Positions 36,087 to 45,995 are shown, counted from the stretch's first letter. The stretch is 64,000 bases of DNA from Porphyromonadaceae bacterium (GCA_021372865.1 JAJFTO010000012.1:62001-126000); one strand, 5' to 3'. Notes: a model not told the origin generated them from the sequence alone. Program-made: numbers and translations.

Positions 36087-36530
36087 TTTAAATATTCGTG
36101 TGCGACATAATCCTGAGAGGCATCCTTTACCAGTTTGACGTGCTTGTAGAGGATGTCTTTTGTTTCGCGCAGCGCAGGCTGAATCCGGGAAGTACGTCGA
36201 TACCCCTCATTCCCTATCACTATCACGTCGCTCACTTTAACCGTGAAATAAATATTTTTTTCGAGAGCTTTATTTATAATCGGTATAAATTAAAGGAATA
36301 AACCATTCTTTTTATATACTTTATATTAAATAGATTGTTTCCTAATTTTTATTTGGCAATTTTTGTGACAATCGATTTACAATGCGCGCAAATGAATAAT
36401 CGAGGGGTAATTTTATTCGGAATCTGTTTCGCATTTTAACAGCGAATGCGAAGAATTGGCTTGCACCAATAATAAATTGTTGGGAGCACTTAAATTTAAG
36501 TTATCATTTTATAGAATCCTAATTATTAGC
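36087..36530. other. non-coding stretch after the rhamnosidase array
   Basis: 444 bases without a convincing gene. The first ~200 bases hold a minus-strand open frame (about 36087-36290) that reads as plausible protein but has no clear start or family, and continues antisense into the rhamnosidase gene. The remaining ~240 bases are AT-rich and probably include the promoter of the fimbrillin-like gene, though no TTG/TAnnTTTG pair at the right spacing was found. No strong terminator hairpin was seen. Confidence 0.5.
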
Positions 36531-37805
36531 ATGATGAACCATTTTTTATTCATTTTGCCGCTAATGGTCATGGTCCTGTTGGCGTGCGAAGGAGAGGTTA
36601 TTGATCCCGTAAAGGCAAGCAAAAGTATCAAACTGACCGCAGAAATTGAGGGAGTCAGAACCCGTGCTTCCGGCTCTACGTGGGAAAAAAATGATGGTAT
36701 TGGCGTATACATGAAAAAAGCAGGAGAGCCTTTGAACGCTGCCCTACTCGAGAAAAACATCCATTACTTTTATAACGATTCGGGATACTTTAAATCGAAA
36801 AACGTAGAACAGACAATTTACTTTCCCTTTAATGGATCCAATGTCGATTTTATCGGGTATTATCCCTACAGGGCAGACATTTCCGGTTTTACAGTTCCAG
36901 TGGATCTGTCAATGCAGTCGAATCAGGCTACCATAGATCTGATGTATTCAAATAATATGACAACCCGGAACATGACCAATCCCAATGTGAACATGACATT
37001 CTCACATAGGCTTTCGAAGATGACACTCCAGATTACACACTATAGGAATATCAGTCTGGGCAATCTCTCCGTATTTATCACCCGTGTGTCTACTGAAGCT
37101 TCTTTTAATCTGGAGAACGGAAATCTGACTATTTTACCCGGAACAAAAGATATTGCAATGAGAGTAAATGTTGATGGCACGGCTGCAGAAGCCATACTCT
37201 TACCCGGAACAGACTTGTCGGGCAGTGAATTGTGGTTCGTAATTGGCAACAATGAACAGATATACCGTTCACCGTTAATTGGCATCCTGCCTGCTGATAC
37301 ATTGGGACTCTCTGTACTTCATTCTTTGGACATCACACTATTCACTGATGAAAAAGCAGCTGTTCTTGAAACCAGCAACATCACCCCATGGATCACACCA
37401 CCCTCTGTATCTGTGATTGCAGATAGGACTGAGTCATTGCCTCCGCCGGTTAAAGGTACGAAAAGCGATCCCTATACAGTATTTCAGGCCATAGAAGCGC
37501 AGGGAAAGACGGATGTGTGGGTGAAAGGCTACATTGTGGGAGCCTTTGACGGGACCATCAATAAGTTTGTGACAGATACTACCGGGCAGGTCAAAACCAA
37601 TATAGCATTGGCGGACAACTTGTCCGAAATGGATATCAGCAAAATGCTCCCGGTGAATTTCACCACCGCTTCGATAAAAAGCGGGTTAAACATTGTAGAC
37701 AATCCGCTAAATATCAACAGATTTGTTTTAGTTAAAGGAAATTTGGCCGCGTATTATTCGGTACCTGCATTAAGAGAGGTCTCCGAATATCAGTTCATAG
37801 ATTGA
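36531..37805 (+). CDS. fimbrillin-like lipoprotein with C-terminal DUF6359-type domain
   Basis: 424 aa from the paired ATG ATG at 36531; an upstream in-frame ATG at 36456 adds 25 unlikely residues. The signal peptide ends in the lipobox VMVLLAC followed by EGEV, i.e. an acidic stretch that could act as a surface-export signal. The first 300 residues show features of the Bacteroidetes fimbrillin family: RTRASGSTWEKNDGIGVYM, a basic YPYRADIS block, and MTFSHRLSKMTL. After a PPPVKGT linker the last ~120 residues resemble the DUF6359 OB-like domain (VWVKGYIVGAFDG, then FVLVKGNL). The pairing suggests a surface adhesin or glycan-binding protein; it sits right after the rhamnosidases, but no functional link is proven. 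Confidence 0.75.
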   Translation: MMNHFLFILPLMVMVLLACEGEVIDPVKASKSIKLTAEIEGVRTRASGSTWEKNDGIGVYMKKAGEPLNAALLEKNIHYFYNDSGYFKSKNVEQTIYFPFNGSNVDFIGYYPYRADISGFTVPVDLSMQSNQATIDLMYSNNMTTRNMTNPNVNMTFSHRLSKMTLQITHYRNISLGNLSVFITRVSTEASFNLENGNLTILPGTKDIAMRVNVDGTAAEAILLPGTDLSGSELWFVIGNNEQIYRSPLIGILPADTLGLSVLHSLDITLFTDEKAAVLETSNITPWITPPSVSVIADRTESLPPPVKGTKSDPYTVFQAIEAQGKTDVWVKGYIVGAFDGTINKFVTDTTGQVKTNIALADNLSEMDISKMLPVNFTTASIKSGLNIVDNPLNINRFVLVKGNLAAYYSVPALREVSEYQFID

Positions 37806-37829
37806 AAAACAAAAATGTTGAACGGTCTG

Positions 37830-38531
37830 CTATTTAAAAGCTTTCCACATCAACAAGGCACGCGCGATGGCTTTCTCTACGATGGGGCCCATGATGGCGT
37901 AACCGGCAACATTGGGATGCACTCCGTCCCCGGAGAGTTCTTTGGGGAGACCATTGCGATCATCAGCCATTGCGGTAAAGAAGTCGCAATAAACCGCTTC
38001 GTGTGTATCGGCATATTGCTTTAACCGTTTGTTCAGTTCCACAATCTTGGGCGCAGGCTCCAGTCCGGGGCGCCAAGGATAGTCGTATGCCGGAAGAACA
38101 GAACAGAGTACAACCTGTATACCGTGCGCCTGTGCCAATTCGGCCATAGAGTGAATATTATCCTCGATCATCTCCAGTGTGGAGGGACCGGTATTACCAG
38201 CGATATCATTCGTACCTGCAAGAATTACTACTACCTTCGGATAGAGTTGAATAACATCTTGTCTGAACCGAAGCAACATTTGCGGAGTAGTCTGTCCACC
38301 TATACCGCGGTTAATATAATTTCGTCCAGCAAAAAAATCAGGTACACGGTCTATCCATCCCTGAGTAATGGAATTCCCCATGAATACAACCCTGTCGTCA
38401 CACGTTTTGGCAGGACCCAACTTTTCATTATCGTCCCTGAAACGATTCAGATTTGCCCAATCCTGAGCTTCCGAGAGAGTGATCCAGCACATACAAATTG
38501 CAGTTAACAGAAATAGTTTTTTCACATTCAT
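37830..38531 (-). CDS. secreted SGNH/GDSL hydrolase
   Basis: 233 aa with a signal peptide (LFLLTAICMCWITLSEAQ). All four SGNH blocks are seen: the nucleophile Ser in FMGNSITQGW, Gly in RGIGGQTTPQ, Asn in LAGTNDIAGN, and the Asp-His pair in DGVHPNVAGY. Such enzymes are esterases or lipases; near a rhamnosidase cluster, deacetylation of plant polysaccharide (as in rhamnogalacturonan acetylesterases) is a reasonable guess. The stop is 24 bases from the convergent fimbrillin-like gene. Confidence 0.85.
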   Translation of the reverse strand: MNVKKLFLLTAICMCWITLSEAQDWANLNRFRDDNEKLGPAKTCDDRVVFMGNSITQGWIDRVPDFFAGRNYINRGIGGQTTPQMLLRFRQDVIQLYPKVVVILAGTNDIAGNTGPSTLEMIEDNIHSMAELAQAHGIQVVLCSVLPAYDYPWRPGLEPAPKIVELNKRLKQYADTHEAVYCDFFTAMADDRNGLPKELSGDGVHPNVAGYAIMGPIVEKAIARALLMWKAFK

Positions 38532-38685
38532 TGTTTTTTATACAATTATATTGAATCATCAAAATTAGTTATAAAAATCTGTTTCAGAGCCGCCGTTCAT
38601 CGTTTTTTTCGCACGGTTGGTCGATAAGTAATCCTAAAAAACAAAAAAAGTCTCTTGACACTCTGTCCAGTCAGGTTTAAATGGG

Positions 38686-38693
38686 TAATTTTG
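38686..38693 (+). promoter_or_regulatory. -7 box upstream of the RND efflux operon
   Basis: TAATTTTG fits TAnnTTTG. No TTG lies at 19-21 bases; the nearest is 28 bases upstream (38655-38657). A start near 38699 would fall after the ATG at 38681 and before that at 38714, which supports the shorter adaptor protein. Confidence 0.3.
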
Positions 38694-38713
38694 GACAAAA
38701 TTCTTTCATCGAC

Positions 38714-39820
38714 ATGAATAAAAAAAGCAAAATCATAGTTTTTGGTTCTATTGCTGTTTTGATACTGGGTATGGCTTTTTTCCCGACAATCAAACAGCGA
38801 TTGACCTCAGGTAACCGTGGAGATACCGCCGGTCAGCGTACCGCAACCGGTGGAGCCGGGCGAACAGAGCTGGCTGTCAATGTCACCGTGCTGCAACCTC
38901 AGACACTAAATAACCTCTTTCGCATTACCGGTGTACTGCTGCCCGATGAGGAGGTAGACCTGACATTTGAGTCGTCGGGAAAGATTACCCATATTTATTT
39001 CAGCGAAGGAACGTTTGTACAGGAAGGGGCCTTATTGGCAAAGGTAAATGATGCTCCTCTGCAGGCTGAACTCAAAAAACTGGAAGCACAGTTGCCGCTT
39101 GCCCAGGACCGTCTGTTCCGGCAACAGACTCTGCTGGAAAAAGATGCCATCAGCCAGGAAACCTATCAGTCGGTGTTCACCCAATTGGAGACGCTGAAAG
39201 CCGAAATTGAGCTGGTAAAGGCGCGCATCCGTCAAACGGAGTTACGGGCTCCTTTCAGTGGCATGATCGGTCTGCGTCAGGTGAGTGAAGGCGCCTATGC
39301 CTCACCCTCCGTAGTGGTGGCCAACTTAACAAAGATATCACCTCTCAAAATCGAGTTCGCCCTCACCCAAAATTTTGTGAATATAATCAAACCGGGTACT
39401 GAGATTACCTTCACGGTGGAGAATGATCTGAAAGCATACAATGCGTCGGTCTATGCCGTGGAGTCACGACTTGATGTAAAAACGCTCAGTCTGTTTGCCC
39501 GGGCACGTTACGCGAATGCCGACGGCAGGATAAAACCGGGCCAGTCGGCCAGTATCCGTATCAAGCTGGACCAGATTGATAATGCCATTGTGATTCCGAG
39601 CATCTCCACAGTAAAGGAGATGGGCCGTGACATCACCTATGTCTATGAAAACGGGAAAGCAAAAGAGGTGGAGATTGTCACAGGCATGCGCACCTCCTCC
39701 TCGGTAGAGGTTGTAAAAGGTCTCTCTGTAGGTGACACATTGCTGACCACCGGCGTAATGCAGCTTCGTAGCGGCATGCCGGTAAGAATTGACCAAATCG
39801 TTCCTAACCGTGCAGATTAA
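38714..39820 (+). CDS. RND efflux periplasmic adaptor (MexA/AcrA type)
   Basis: 368 aa membrane-fusion protein linking the inner-membrane pump to the outer-membrane channel. An N-terminal hydrophobic segment (IVFGSIAVLILGMAFF) anchors it. Then come a lipoyl-like half (VDLTFESSGKITHIYFSEGTFVQ... with FVQEGALLAKVND), a coiled coil (about 100-160, LKKLEAQLPLAQDRL), the second lipoyl half (LRAPFSGMIGLRQV), and the beta-barrel (IKPGQSASIRIKL). Start chosen at 38714 because the TM segment starts soon after; the 38681 ATG adds MGNFGQNSFID. It is followed by the pump gene 5 bases later. Substrate unknown. Confidence 0.92.
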   Translation: MNKKSKIIVFGSIAVLILGMAFFPTIKQRLTSGNRGDTAGQRTATGGAGRTELAVNVTVLQPQTLNNLFRITGVLLPDEEVDLTFESSGKITHIYFSEGTFVQEGALLAKVNDAPLQAELKKLEAQLPLAQDRLFRQQTLLEKDAISQETYQSVFTQLETLKAEIELVKARIRQTELRAPFSGMIGLRQVSEGAYASPSVVVANLTKISPLKIEFALTQNFVNIIKPGTEITFTVENDLKAYNASVYAVESRLDVKTLSLFARARYANADGRIKPGQSASIRIKLDQIDNAIVIPSISTVKEMGRDITYVYENGKAKEVEIVTGMRTSSSVEVVKGLSVGDTLLTTGVMQLRSGMPVRIDQIVPNRAD

Positions 39821-39825
39821 ATTGT

Positions 39826-42800
39826 ATGAATTTTTCCGAACTTAGCATCAAACGGCCGGTACTCGCTACCGTGATGGTATTGGTCATCATCATATTCGGT
39901 CTCATTGGATATACAAACCTGCCAGTGCGCGAGTATCCCAGCGTGGACAACCCAGTCATCACAGTATATGTCTCCTACCCCGGCGCAAATGCCGAGGTAA
40001 TAGAGAACCAGATCACAGAACCCCTTGAGCAGCAAATCAATGGCATACCCGGAATCCGTTCACTCGTCAGCCGCAGCAGCCAGGGTAGTTCACGTATCAC
40101 CGTGGAATTTGAGCTGAGTGTCGACTTGGAGACGGCGGCAAACGACGTGCGGGACAAGGTATCCGTTGCCCAGCGATACCTGCCGCGCGATGCGGATCCT
40201 CCGACTGTATCCAAAGCAGATGCCGACTCTGACCCGATCATGCAGATTACCGTGCAGAGTCCAAACCGATCCCTGCTGGAGCTGTCAGAGATCGCCGACC
40301 TTACCGTGAAAGAGCGCCTGCAGACCATCTCCAACGTAAGTGCGGTGGAGATATGGGGTGAGTACCGATATGCCATGCGGCTCTGGCTCGATCCGCTTCG
40401 GATGGCTGCCTACAACGTCACGCCCATGGATATCAAGAACGCCCTGGACAAGGAAAATGTGGAGCTGCCAGCAGGTAGCATCGAGGGCGACCACATTGAG
40501 CAATCGATCCGTACCATGGGGCTGATGCAAACGCCGGAAGATTTTAACAACCTTATTCTGATTGAAGATAATTTTCGTGTTGTTCGTTTCAAAGATGTAG
40601 GTTATGCAGAGCTGGATGCGGCCGACCGGCAAAACATTCTCCGCAGGAACGGTGTACCGATGGTGAGCTGTGTAATTATACCTCAACCCGGTGCCAACCA
40701 TATTAACATCGCTGATGAGGTACGGCTACGAATGGACCAGATGAAAAAAGACCTCCCGGAAGATGTGACCCTCGACGTAGCTTTCGACAACACCAAATTT
40801 ATCCGGGCTTCCATTTCGGAAGTCGGGACTACGGTCATCATTGCTTTTATACTGGTGGTCTTCATCATCTTTGTCTTTCTGCGAAACTGGCGGGTTACCC
40901 TGATTCCAACGATAGTAATTCCCATATCACTCATCGGTATTTTCTTTGTGATGTATCTTGCCGGATTTTCCATCAACGTCTTGTCGATGCTTGCCATCGT
41001 ACTCGCTGTGGGTCTCGTGGTGGATGATGCGATTGTGGTGACCGAGAACATCTTTCAGAAAGTTGAGTCGGGAATGGATCCCGAAGAAGCATCCATTGCA
41101 GGTTCCAAAGAAATTTTCTTTGCTGTGGTATCCACGACCATCACGCTGGTGGCCATTTTCTTCCCGATTGTGTTCCTGGAAGGAATGACCGGACGATTGT
41201 TCCGCGAATTTAGTATCGTGATATCGGGAGCAGTAATCATATCCGCCTTTGTGGCGCTGTCTTTCGTACCCATGCTCTCTTCCAAGATGCTGAACAAAAG
41301 AAAAAAGGGAAACGGGTTTCACGAAAAAACCGAGGTGTTTTTTACGAGGATGAACCGTTTTTATGAAAAAGGGCTTCACTCGTTTCTCCACCAAAAATGG
41401 CTTGTTTTGCCTATTCTGATCATTTCTACCTTATTCATCGCCTTGCTCTGGAAGATCATCCCCGCGGAGATGGCGCCACTGGAGGACCGTTCTCAGGTGA
41501 CGATTCGCACTTCTGCACCAGAAGGGGCCACCTATGAGTTTGTACGGGATTATACAGACCGTATTTCGGCCATTACCGACTCAATTGTTCCCGAGAGGGA
41601 GTCAAATATTGTATATACTCGCAGTAACTTTGGCATGGTACGTCTGGTCCTGCCCGACATAGATAAACGCAAACGAAGTCAGATGGAGATCGCCGCCGAG
41701 ATTACACGCGGCGTGCGCGATGAAACAGCTGCACGGGCATTTGTGCAACAGCAGTCCACCTTTGGCGGACGCCGTTCCGGCATGCCCATACAGTACGTAT
41801 TGCAGGCACCCAACATTGAAAAGCTGCAGGAATTCATTCCCCCATTCATGGAAAAGGTAAATCAAAGCCCCTACTTCCAGATGGCCGATGTAGATTTGAA
41901 ATTCACGAAGCCCGAAACAAGAATCATCATTGATCGCGACAAAGCAGCCATGCTGGGCGTTAGTACCCGCGACATCGGGCAGACACTGCAATATGCTCTG
42001 AGTGGACAGCGAATGGGCTACTTCTATATGAATGGCAAGCAGTATCAGATACTGGGGGAAATAAACCGCCAGCAGCGCAACACACCGGTCGACCTGAAAA
42101 CCATCTACATCAAGAACAACAACAAACAGATGATTCAGATGGATAATCTGGTGAAGCTGGAAGAGTCGGTGGCACCTCCCCAGCTTTATCGCTACAACCG
42201 TTTCAATTCGGCCACCATCTCCGCAGGTCTTGCGCCCGGTTATTCGTTGGGAGAAGGGTTGGAAGAGATGGACCGCATTGCGGCAAATGTACTCGATGAT
42301 AGTTTCAGAACAGCACTTGAGGGTGAGTCGAGAAACTTTAGTGAGAGCTCGTCGAGCCTGCTGTTTGCTTTCGGGCTTGCAATCATTTTAATCTTTCTGG
42401 TGATGGCTGCTCAGTTTGAAAGCTTTAAAGACCCGTTTGTGATCATGTTCACCGTGCCCATGGCACTCTTTGGGGCCCTCTTATTCATGTGGATATTCGG
42501 GGTGACCATGAACATATACAGCCAGATTGGCATCATCATGCTGATCGGGCTGGTAACAAAAAACGGTATTCTCATGGTAGAGTTTGCAAATCAGCGCCAA
42601 CAGGCGGGACTCAATAAGCAGAAAGCAATTATAGAGGCCTCCCTACAACGTTTGCGGCCCATTCTTATGACGAGTATCGCCACGATATTAGGCTTGTTGC
42701 CGCTCATGTTTGCCAGTGGCGAAGGCGCCAATGGCCGCATTGCCATGGGTACGGCTGTGGTGGGTGGACTACTGATCTCCACGCTACTCACCTTGTTCGT

Positions 42801-42885
42801 GGTTCCGGTGATGTATATCTATCTTTCCACCGATAGGGAAGTCAAAGAAAAGAAGAAAAAAGAAGAAAAATTGCGCAATGTATAA
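39826..42885 (+). CDS. RND efflux transporter permease (AcrB/MexB type)
   Basis: 1019 aa inner-membrane proton-driven pump. The N terminus FSELSIKRPVLATVMVLVII is typical for HAE1-type RND transporters, with twelve predicted helices and two large periplasmic loops. The proton relay is visible in TM4 as VGLVVDDAIVV, and the second-half equivalent GLVTKNGILMVEF contains the conserved Lys region. The GRLFREFSIVISGAV segment and GPxxG-like PMALFGALLF also fit. It forms a tripartite operon with the adaptor upstream and TolC downstream (8-base overlap). Drug, bile or metabolite export cannot be resolved. Confidence 0.94.
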   Translation: MNFSELSIKRPVLATVMVLVIIIFGLIGYTNLPVREYPSVDNPVITVYVSYPGANAEVIENQITEPLEQQINGIPGIRSLVSRSSQGSSRITVEFELSVDLETAANDVRDKVSVAQRYLPRDADPPTVSKADADSDPIMQITVQSPNRSLLELSEIADLTVKERLQTISNVSAVEIWGEYRYAMRLWLDPLRMAAYNVTPMDIKNALDKENVELPAGSIEGDHIEQSIRTMGLMQTPEDFNNLILIEDNFRVVRFKDVGYAELDAADRQNILRRNGVPMVSCVIIPQPGANHINIADEVRLRMDQMKKDLPEDVTLDVAFDNTKFIRASISEVGTTVIIAFILVVFIIFVFLRNWRVTLIPTIVIPISLIGIFFVMYLAGFSINVLSMLAIVLAVGLVVDDAIVVTENIFQKVESGMDPEEASIAGSKEIFFAVVSTTITLVAIFFPIVFLEGMTGRLFREFSIVISGAVIISAFVALSFVPMLSSKMLNKRKKGNGFHEKTEVFFTRMNRFYEKGLHSFLHQKWLVLPILIISTLFIALLWKIIPAEMAPLEDRSQVTIRTSAPEGATYEFVRDYTDRISAITDSIVPERESNIVYTRSNFGMVRLVLPDIDKRKRSQMEIAAEITRGVRDETAARAFVQQQSTFGGRRSGMPIQYVLQAPNIEKLQEFIPPFMEKVNQSPYFQMADVDLKFTKPETRIIIDRDKAAMLGVSTRDIGQTLQYALSGQRMGYFYMNGKQYQILGEINRQQRNTPVDLKTIYIKNNNKQMIQMDNLVKLEESVAPPQLYRYNRFNSATISAGLAPGYSLGEGLEEMDRIAANVLDDSFRTALEGESRNFSESSSSLLFAFGLAIILIFLVMAAQFESFKDPFVIMFTVPMALFGALLFMWIFGVTMNIYSQIGIIMLIGLVTKNGILMVEFANQRQQAGLNKQKAIIEASLQRLRPILMTSIATILGLLPLMFASGEGANGRIAMGTAVVGGLLISTLLTLFVVPVMYIYLSTDREVKEKKKKEEKLRNV

Positions 42886-44221
42886 ACGAATAATAAAAAC
42901 AGGGCTGTTTATCTGGTTTCTGCTCCCCTCTCTCGTGTTGTCGCAGGAGGTGATGAGCCTGCAGGAATGCCTGCAAACGGGTTTGGAAAACAATTATGGA
43001 TTACAGATTATCCGCAACGAAGCGTTGATCTCTGACAACAACGTCACACTGGGCAACGCCGGATTTCTTCCGGAAGTTTCTCTCGATGCCGGCCATAACC
43101 TGCGAAGCAGTAACAGCGATCAATTTCCTGCTGAAGGGGGCGAAACAGTGCGAACACGTAATGCGACCACGGGTACTACCGATGCGGGAGTAAATCTTAA
43201 CTGGACGCTCTTTGAAGGATTCCGTGTACAGACCAACTACAAACGCCTGCAGGAGCTTCAGACTGCCGGTGAGCTGAACACCCGTCAGGCAGTGGAGAAT
43301 TTTATTGCCGATCTCACTGCGGAATATTACAATTACGTGCAGCAGCAGTTGCGGCTGGGAAATCTCAAATATGCAGTGGCGCTCTCCAGGGAGCGATTAC
43401 GGATTGTGGAAGCACGCTACCAGGTAGGTTCACTCTCACGACTCGATCTGCAGCAGGCACGTGTTTATTTCAATGCCGACAGTTCTTTGCTGATCCAGCA
43501 ATATGAAACACTCCACCGTTCCCGTATTCAGCTAAACGAGATGATGGGCGGGGACGTAAATCATCTCTTTACGGCAAGTGATACCACCATCCTGTTTAAT
43601 CCGTCTCTTTCAAAGGGACAACTGCTCGATGCCACACTGCAGAACAATACAGGCTTGCTTCTCACAGAAATGAAAAAGCGATTGAGCGAACTGGAACTTA
43701 AAAGTCTGCAAAGCCGCAACTATCCTTATCTCCGCCTGAATGGAGGATATGGTTTTACACACTATAACTACAACCGGGGGACACTCGACCGGCAACGCAC
43801 TTGGGGACCTACAGTGGGGATGACACTGGGATTTAACCTCTTCGACGGATTTAACCGCAAACGGGAACAGAAAAACGCCAGCATATCCATCCAAAACAGT
43901 GAACTCAGGGTCGAACAGAACAAACTGCAGCTAGAAAGCGACTTTGCCGGGATGTGGATTGCCTATGAGAATAACATCGAATTGACCAACCTGGAGAAGG
44001 AAAGTCTCAATAATGCAGAATTAAATTACGAAATTGCCATAGAACGCTACAAAATAGGTGATTTGTCGGGGCTTGAACTCAGGGAAGCCCAGAACAGTCT
44101 ACTGGAAGCAGAACAGCGTCTTCTGACAGCCCAATATAATACCAAATTATTTGAAATATCGCTACTTCAGATCAGCGGCAAAGTAACATCATATCTGGAT
44201 AATAATATCGGCAAAAGGTAA
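42878..44221 (+). CDS. TolC-family outer-membrane efflux channel
   Basis: 447 aa with a signal peptide (KTGLFIWFLLPSLVLSQ). Two internal repeats of the TolC fold are evident: MSLQECLQTGLENNYGLQI at the start and LDATLQNNTGLLL in the second half, each leading to long helices such as RLRIVEARYQVGSLSRLDLQQ and YEIAIERYKIGDLSGLELREA. It forms the outer-membrane duct of the RND system. The start overlaps the pump's stop by 8 bases. Confidence 0.92.
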   Translation: MYKRIIKTGLFIWFLLPSLVLSQEVMSLQECLQTGLENNYGLQIIRNEALISDNNVTLGNAGFLPEVSLDAGHNLRSSNSDQFPAEGGETVRTRNATTGTTDAGVNLNWTLFEGFRVQTNYKRLQELQTAGELNTRQAVENFIADLTAEYYNYVQQQLRLGNLKYAVALSRERLRIVEARYQVGSLSRLDLQQARVYFNADSSLLIQQYETLHRSRIQLNEMMGGDVNHLFTASDTTILFNPSLSKGQLLDATLQNNTGLLLTEMKKRLSELELKSLQSRNYPYLRLNGGYGFTHYNYNRGTLDRQRTWGPTVGMTLGFNLFDGFNRKREQKNASISIQNSELRVEQNKLQLESDFAGMWIAYENNIELTNLEKESLNNAELNYEIAIERYKIGDLSGLELREAQNSLLEAEQRLLTAQYNTKLFEISLLQISGKVTSYLDNNIGKR

Positions 44222-44333
44222 AAAAAGCGTTGTCAATTATTTTCTCCAACAGGATACCCGTCCGTTTCCATGATTGAAAAGCATCACGGATTCAAAAAAA
44301 ACATAAAAAGGGAAAGATATACTTTCTTTTTCG

Positions 44334-44341
44334 TAACTTTG
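44334..44341 (+). promoter_or_regulatory. -7 box upstream of the V/A-ATPase operon
   Basis: TAACTTTG is a perfect TAnnTTTG; a TTG at the correct spacing is not seen. Transcription would start near 44347, giving a leader of about 100 bases to the subunit E start. The 224-base spacer 44222-44445 holds nothing else recognised. Confidence 0.35.
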
Positions 44342-44445
44342 TGTCCATTTGAACTTTCCTAAAAATCAGCGGGAAGAGTTTAAAATTTCCAACAGGATTT
44401 TCTGGTTTAAGGTAAGGCCGAACGACAAAAAACATAATATATACT

Positions 44446-45039
44446 ATGGACAAAATTCAGGAACTCACCTCAAAGCTCTATTCCGAAGGTGTGGAAAAAG
44501 GCAGGGAGGAAGCCGGTAAAATTATTGCAGAAGCCCATGCTGTGAAAATACAGATATTGAACGAAGCAAAGGCAAAAGCAAAAGAAATTATCTCTGCCGC
44601 AGAAAAAGAAGCTGCAGAATTAAAAAGCAATACCGAAGCGGAGTTAAAACTTTATGCAACCCAATCGTCAGAAGCACTCAAATCGGAAATCACCAACCTG
44701 GTGACCGACAAGCTGGCCACCTTGAACGTAAAGGCAGCCACTGCAGACAAGTTATTCATGCAACAGCTGATTGTGGAGCTGGTAAAAAACTGGGCGGAGA
44801 ACGGAAAATTAACAATCGCCGTCGGCGATGCTGCCTCCCTGGAGTCCTACATCGCTTCCAACGCGAGAAATCTGCTCGATGAGGGTCTGAAAATTCAATC
44901 GGTAAATGGCATTGAGACAGGATTTATTCTTACACCTGAAGATGGCTCCTACAAAGTAAAGTTTGGCGAGAATGAATTCATTGAATACTTTAAGGAATTT
45001 CTGCGCCCCCAGATACAAAAACTGCTTTTTGAGGTTTAA
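44446..45039 (+). CDS. atpE: V/A-type ATP synthase subunit E
   Basis: 197 aa peripheral-stalk subunit. The first ~100 residues form a charged, alanine-rich helix (GREEAGKIIAEAHAVK, then AKAKAKEIISAAEKEAAELK), typical of the E/G stalk coiled coil; the C-terminal half is a globular domain ending LRPQIQKLLFEV. It opens the ATPase operon E-DUF2764-A-B-D-I-K; the next gene starts 3 bases later. No separate G/H stalk partner was found in the window. The symbol follows V-ATPase usage and is not the F-type c subunit. Confidence 0.87.
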   Translation: MDKIQELTSKLYSEGVEKGREEAGKIIAEAHAVKIQILNEAKAKAKEIISAAEKEAAELKSNTEAELKLYATQSSEALKSEITNLVTDKLATLNVKAATADKLFMQQLIVELVKNWAENGKLTIAVGDAASLESYIASNARNLLDEGLKIQSVNGIETGFILTPEDGSYKVKFGENEFIEYFKEFLRPQIQKLLFEV

Positions 45040-45042
45040 CAT

Positions 45043-45897
45043 ATGCTCTTCAAGAACCAATACTATTATTTTGTTGCCGGGCTACCCGACTTCTCATTCG
45101 ACAGCATGAAGCTTCCTTTTACTGTGGAGGAATTCAGGGGCATGCTGGATGAGGTGTTAAAGCGAAACGACAGGAAGCTGTTGCAAAAATATTTTCTAAA
45201 GTACGACAACGACAACCTGCAGAGTCTGCTGAAAGACAAGAATGGAGCTTTCACTCTGATGGGTAAACTCTCAAGGGAGGAGATCCTCGAGGTGGTTTCA
45301 ATGGTGAAGGAAGAACTTCCGCTCAAGGATAAAAAGACACCTCCTTATTTTGAAGCGTATATTAAAAGTTGGTTGAATGAGGAGAATCCACAAGCAGGAG
45401 GTCACCTTTGGGAAGACATGCTAGCCTCCCTCTATATGGACTATGGCCTGGAGGTAAAAAACAGCCTGATGTCGGGCTGGTTTGAGCTCAACCTGAATAT
45501 CGGAAATGTGCTTTCAGCTATTTATGCCCGCAAGTATGGCATGGAGGTAGCAAAATATATTGTGGGCAGTAACAAGCCGGCCCGTCTGATCAGGGAGAAT
45601 ACCCACGCCCGCTACTTTGGCCTCGATCAGGAGCTGGAGTATTTTGACACCTTGCTCCACATATCGGAAGAACCCGACATATACGATCGTGAACGCAGGC
45701 TCGATAAGTTTCGCTGGGACTGGCTGGAGGAAAATACTGTTTTCGACTATTTCAACATCGAATACCTCTTTGGCTATCTCTGTAAACTTCAGATCCTGGA
45801 GCGCTGGGTACACCTCAACGCGGAAGAAGGAGAACGTCTGTTCCGGGAATTGATCAGCAATCTGAAAAATGAAACAAAATTACCGGAAGATTTTTAA
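45043..45897 (+). CDS. DUF2764 protein of the V/A-ATPase operon
   Basis: 284 aa soluble protein. It opens LFKNQYYYFVAGLPDFSF, the usual start of DUF2764, found in Bacteroidetes and Spirochaete V-ATPase operons. It is rich in aromatic and charged residues and has no membrane segment. Its place between E and A is where subunit C stands in other V/A-ATPase operons; no C or F gene is seen here. That it replaces subunit C is an inference from position and size. Confidence 0.8.
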   Translation: MLFKNQYYYFVAGLPDFSFDSMKLPFTVEEFRGMLDEVLKRNDRKLLQKYFLKYDNDNLQSLLKDKNGAFTLMGKLSREEILEVVSMVKEELPLKDKKTPPYFEAYIKSWLNEENPQAGGHLWEDMLASLYMDYGLEVKNSLMSGWFELNLNIGNVLSAIYARKYGMEVAKYIVGSNKPARLIRENTHARYFGLDQELEYFDTLLHISEEPDIYDRERRLDKFRWDWLEENTVFDYFNIEYLFGYLCKLQILERWVHLNAEEGERLFRELISNLKNETKLPEDF

Positions 45898-45995
45898 TAA
45901 GCACAATTGGGTCACACTTTACAGTGAAACGCCGTTTCCGCACACCGACGGTTGCGACAGATAAGACCCATTTTAGCGATAGAATAAATATATAT

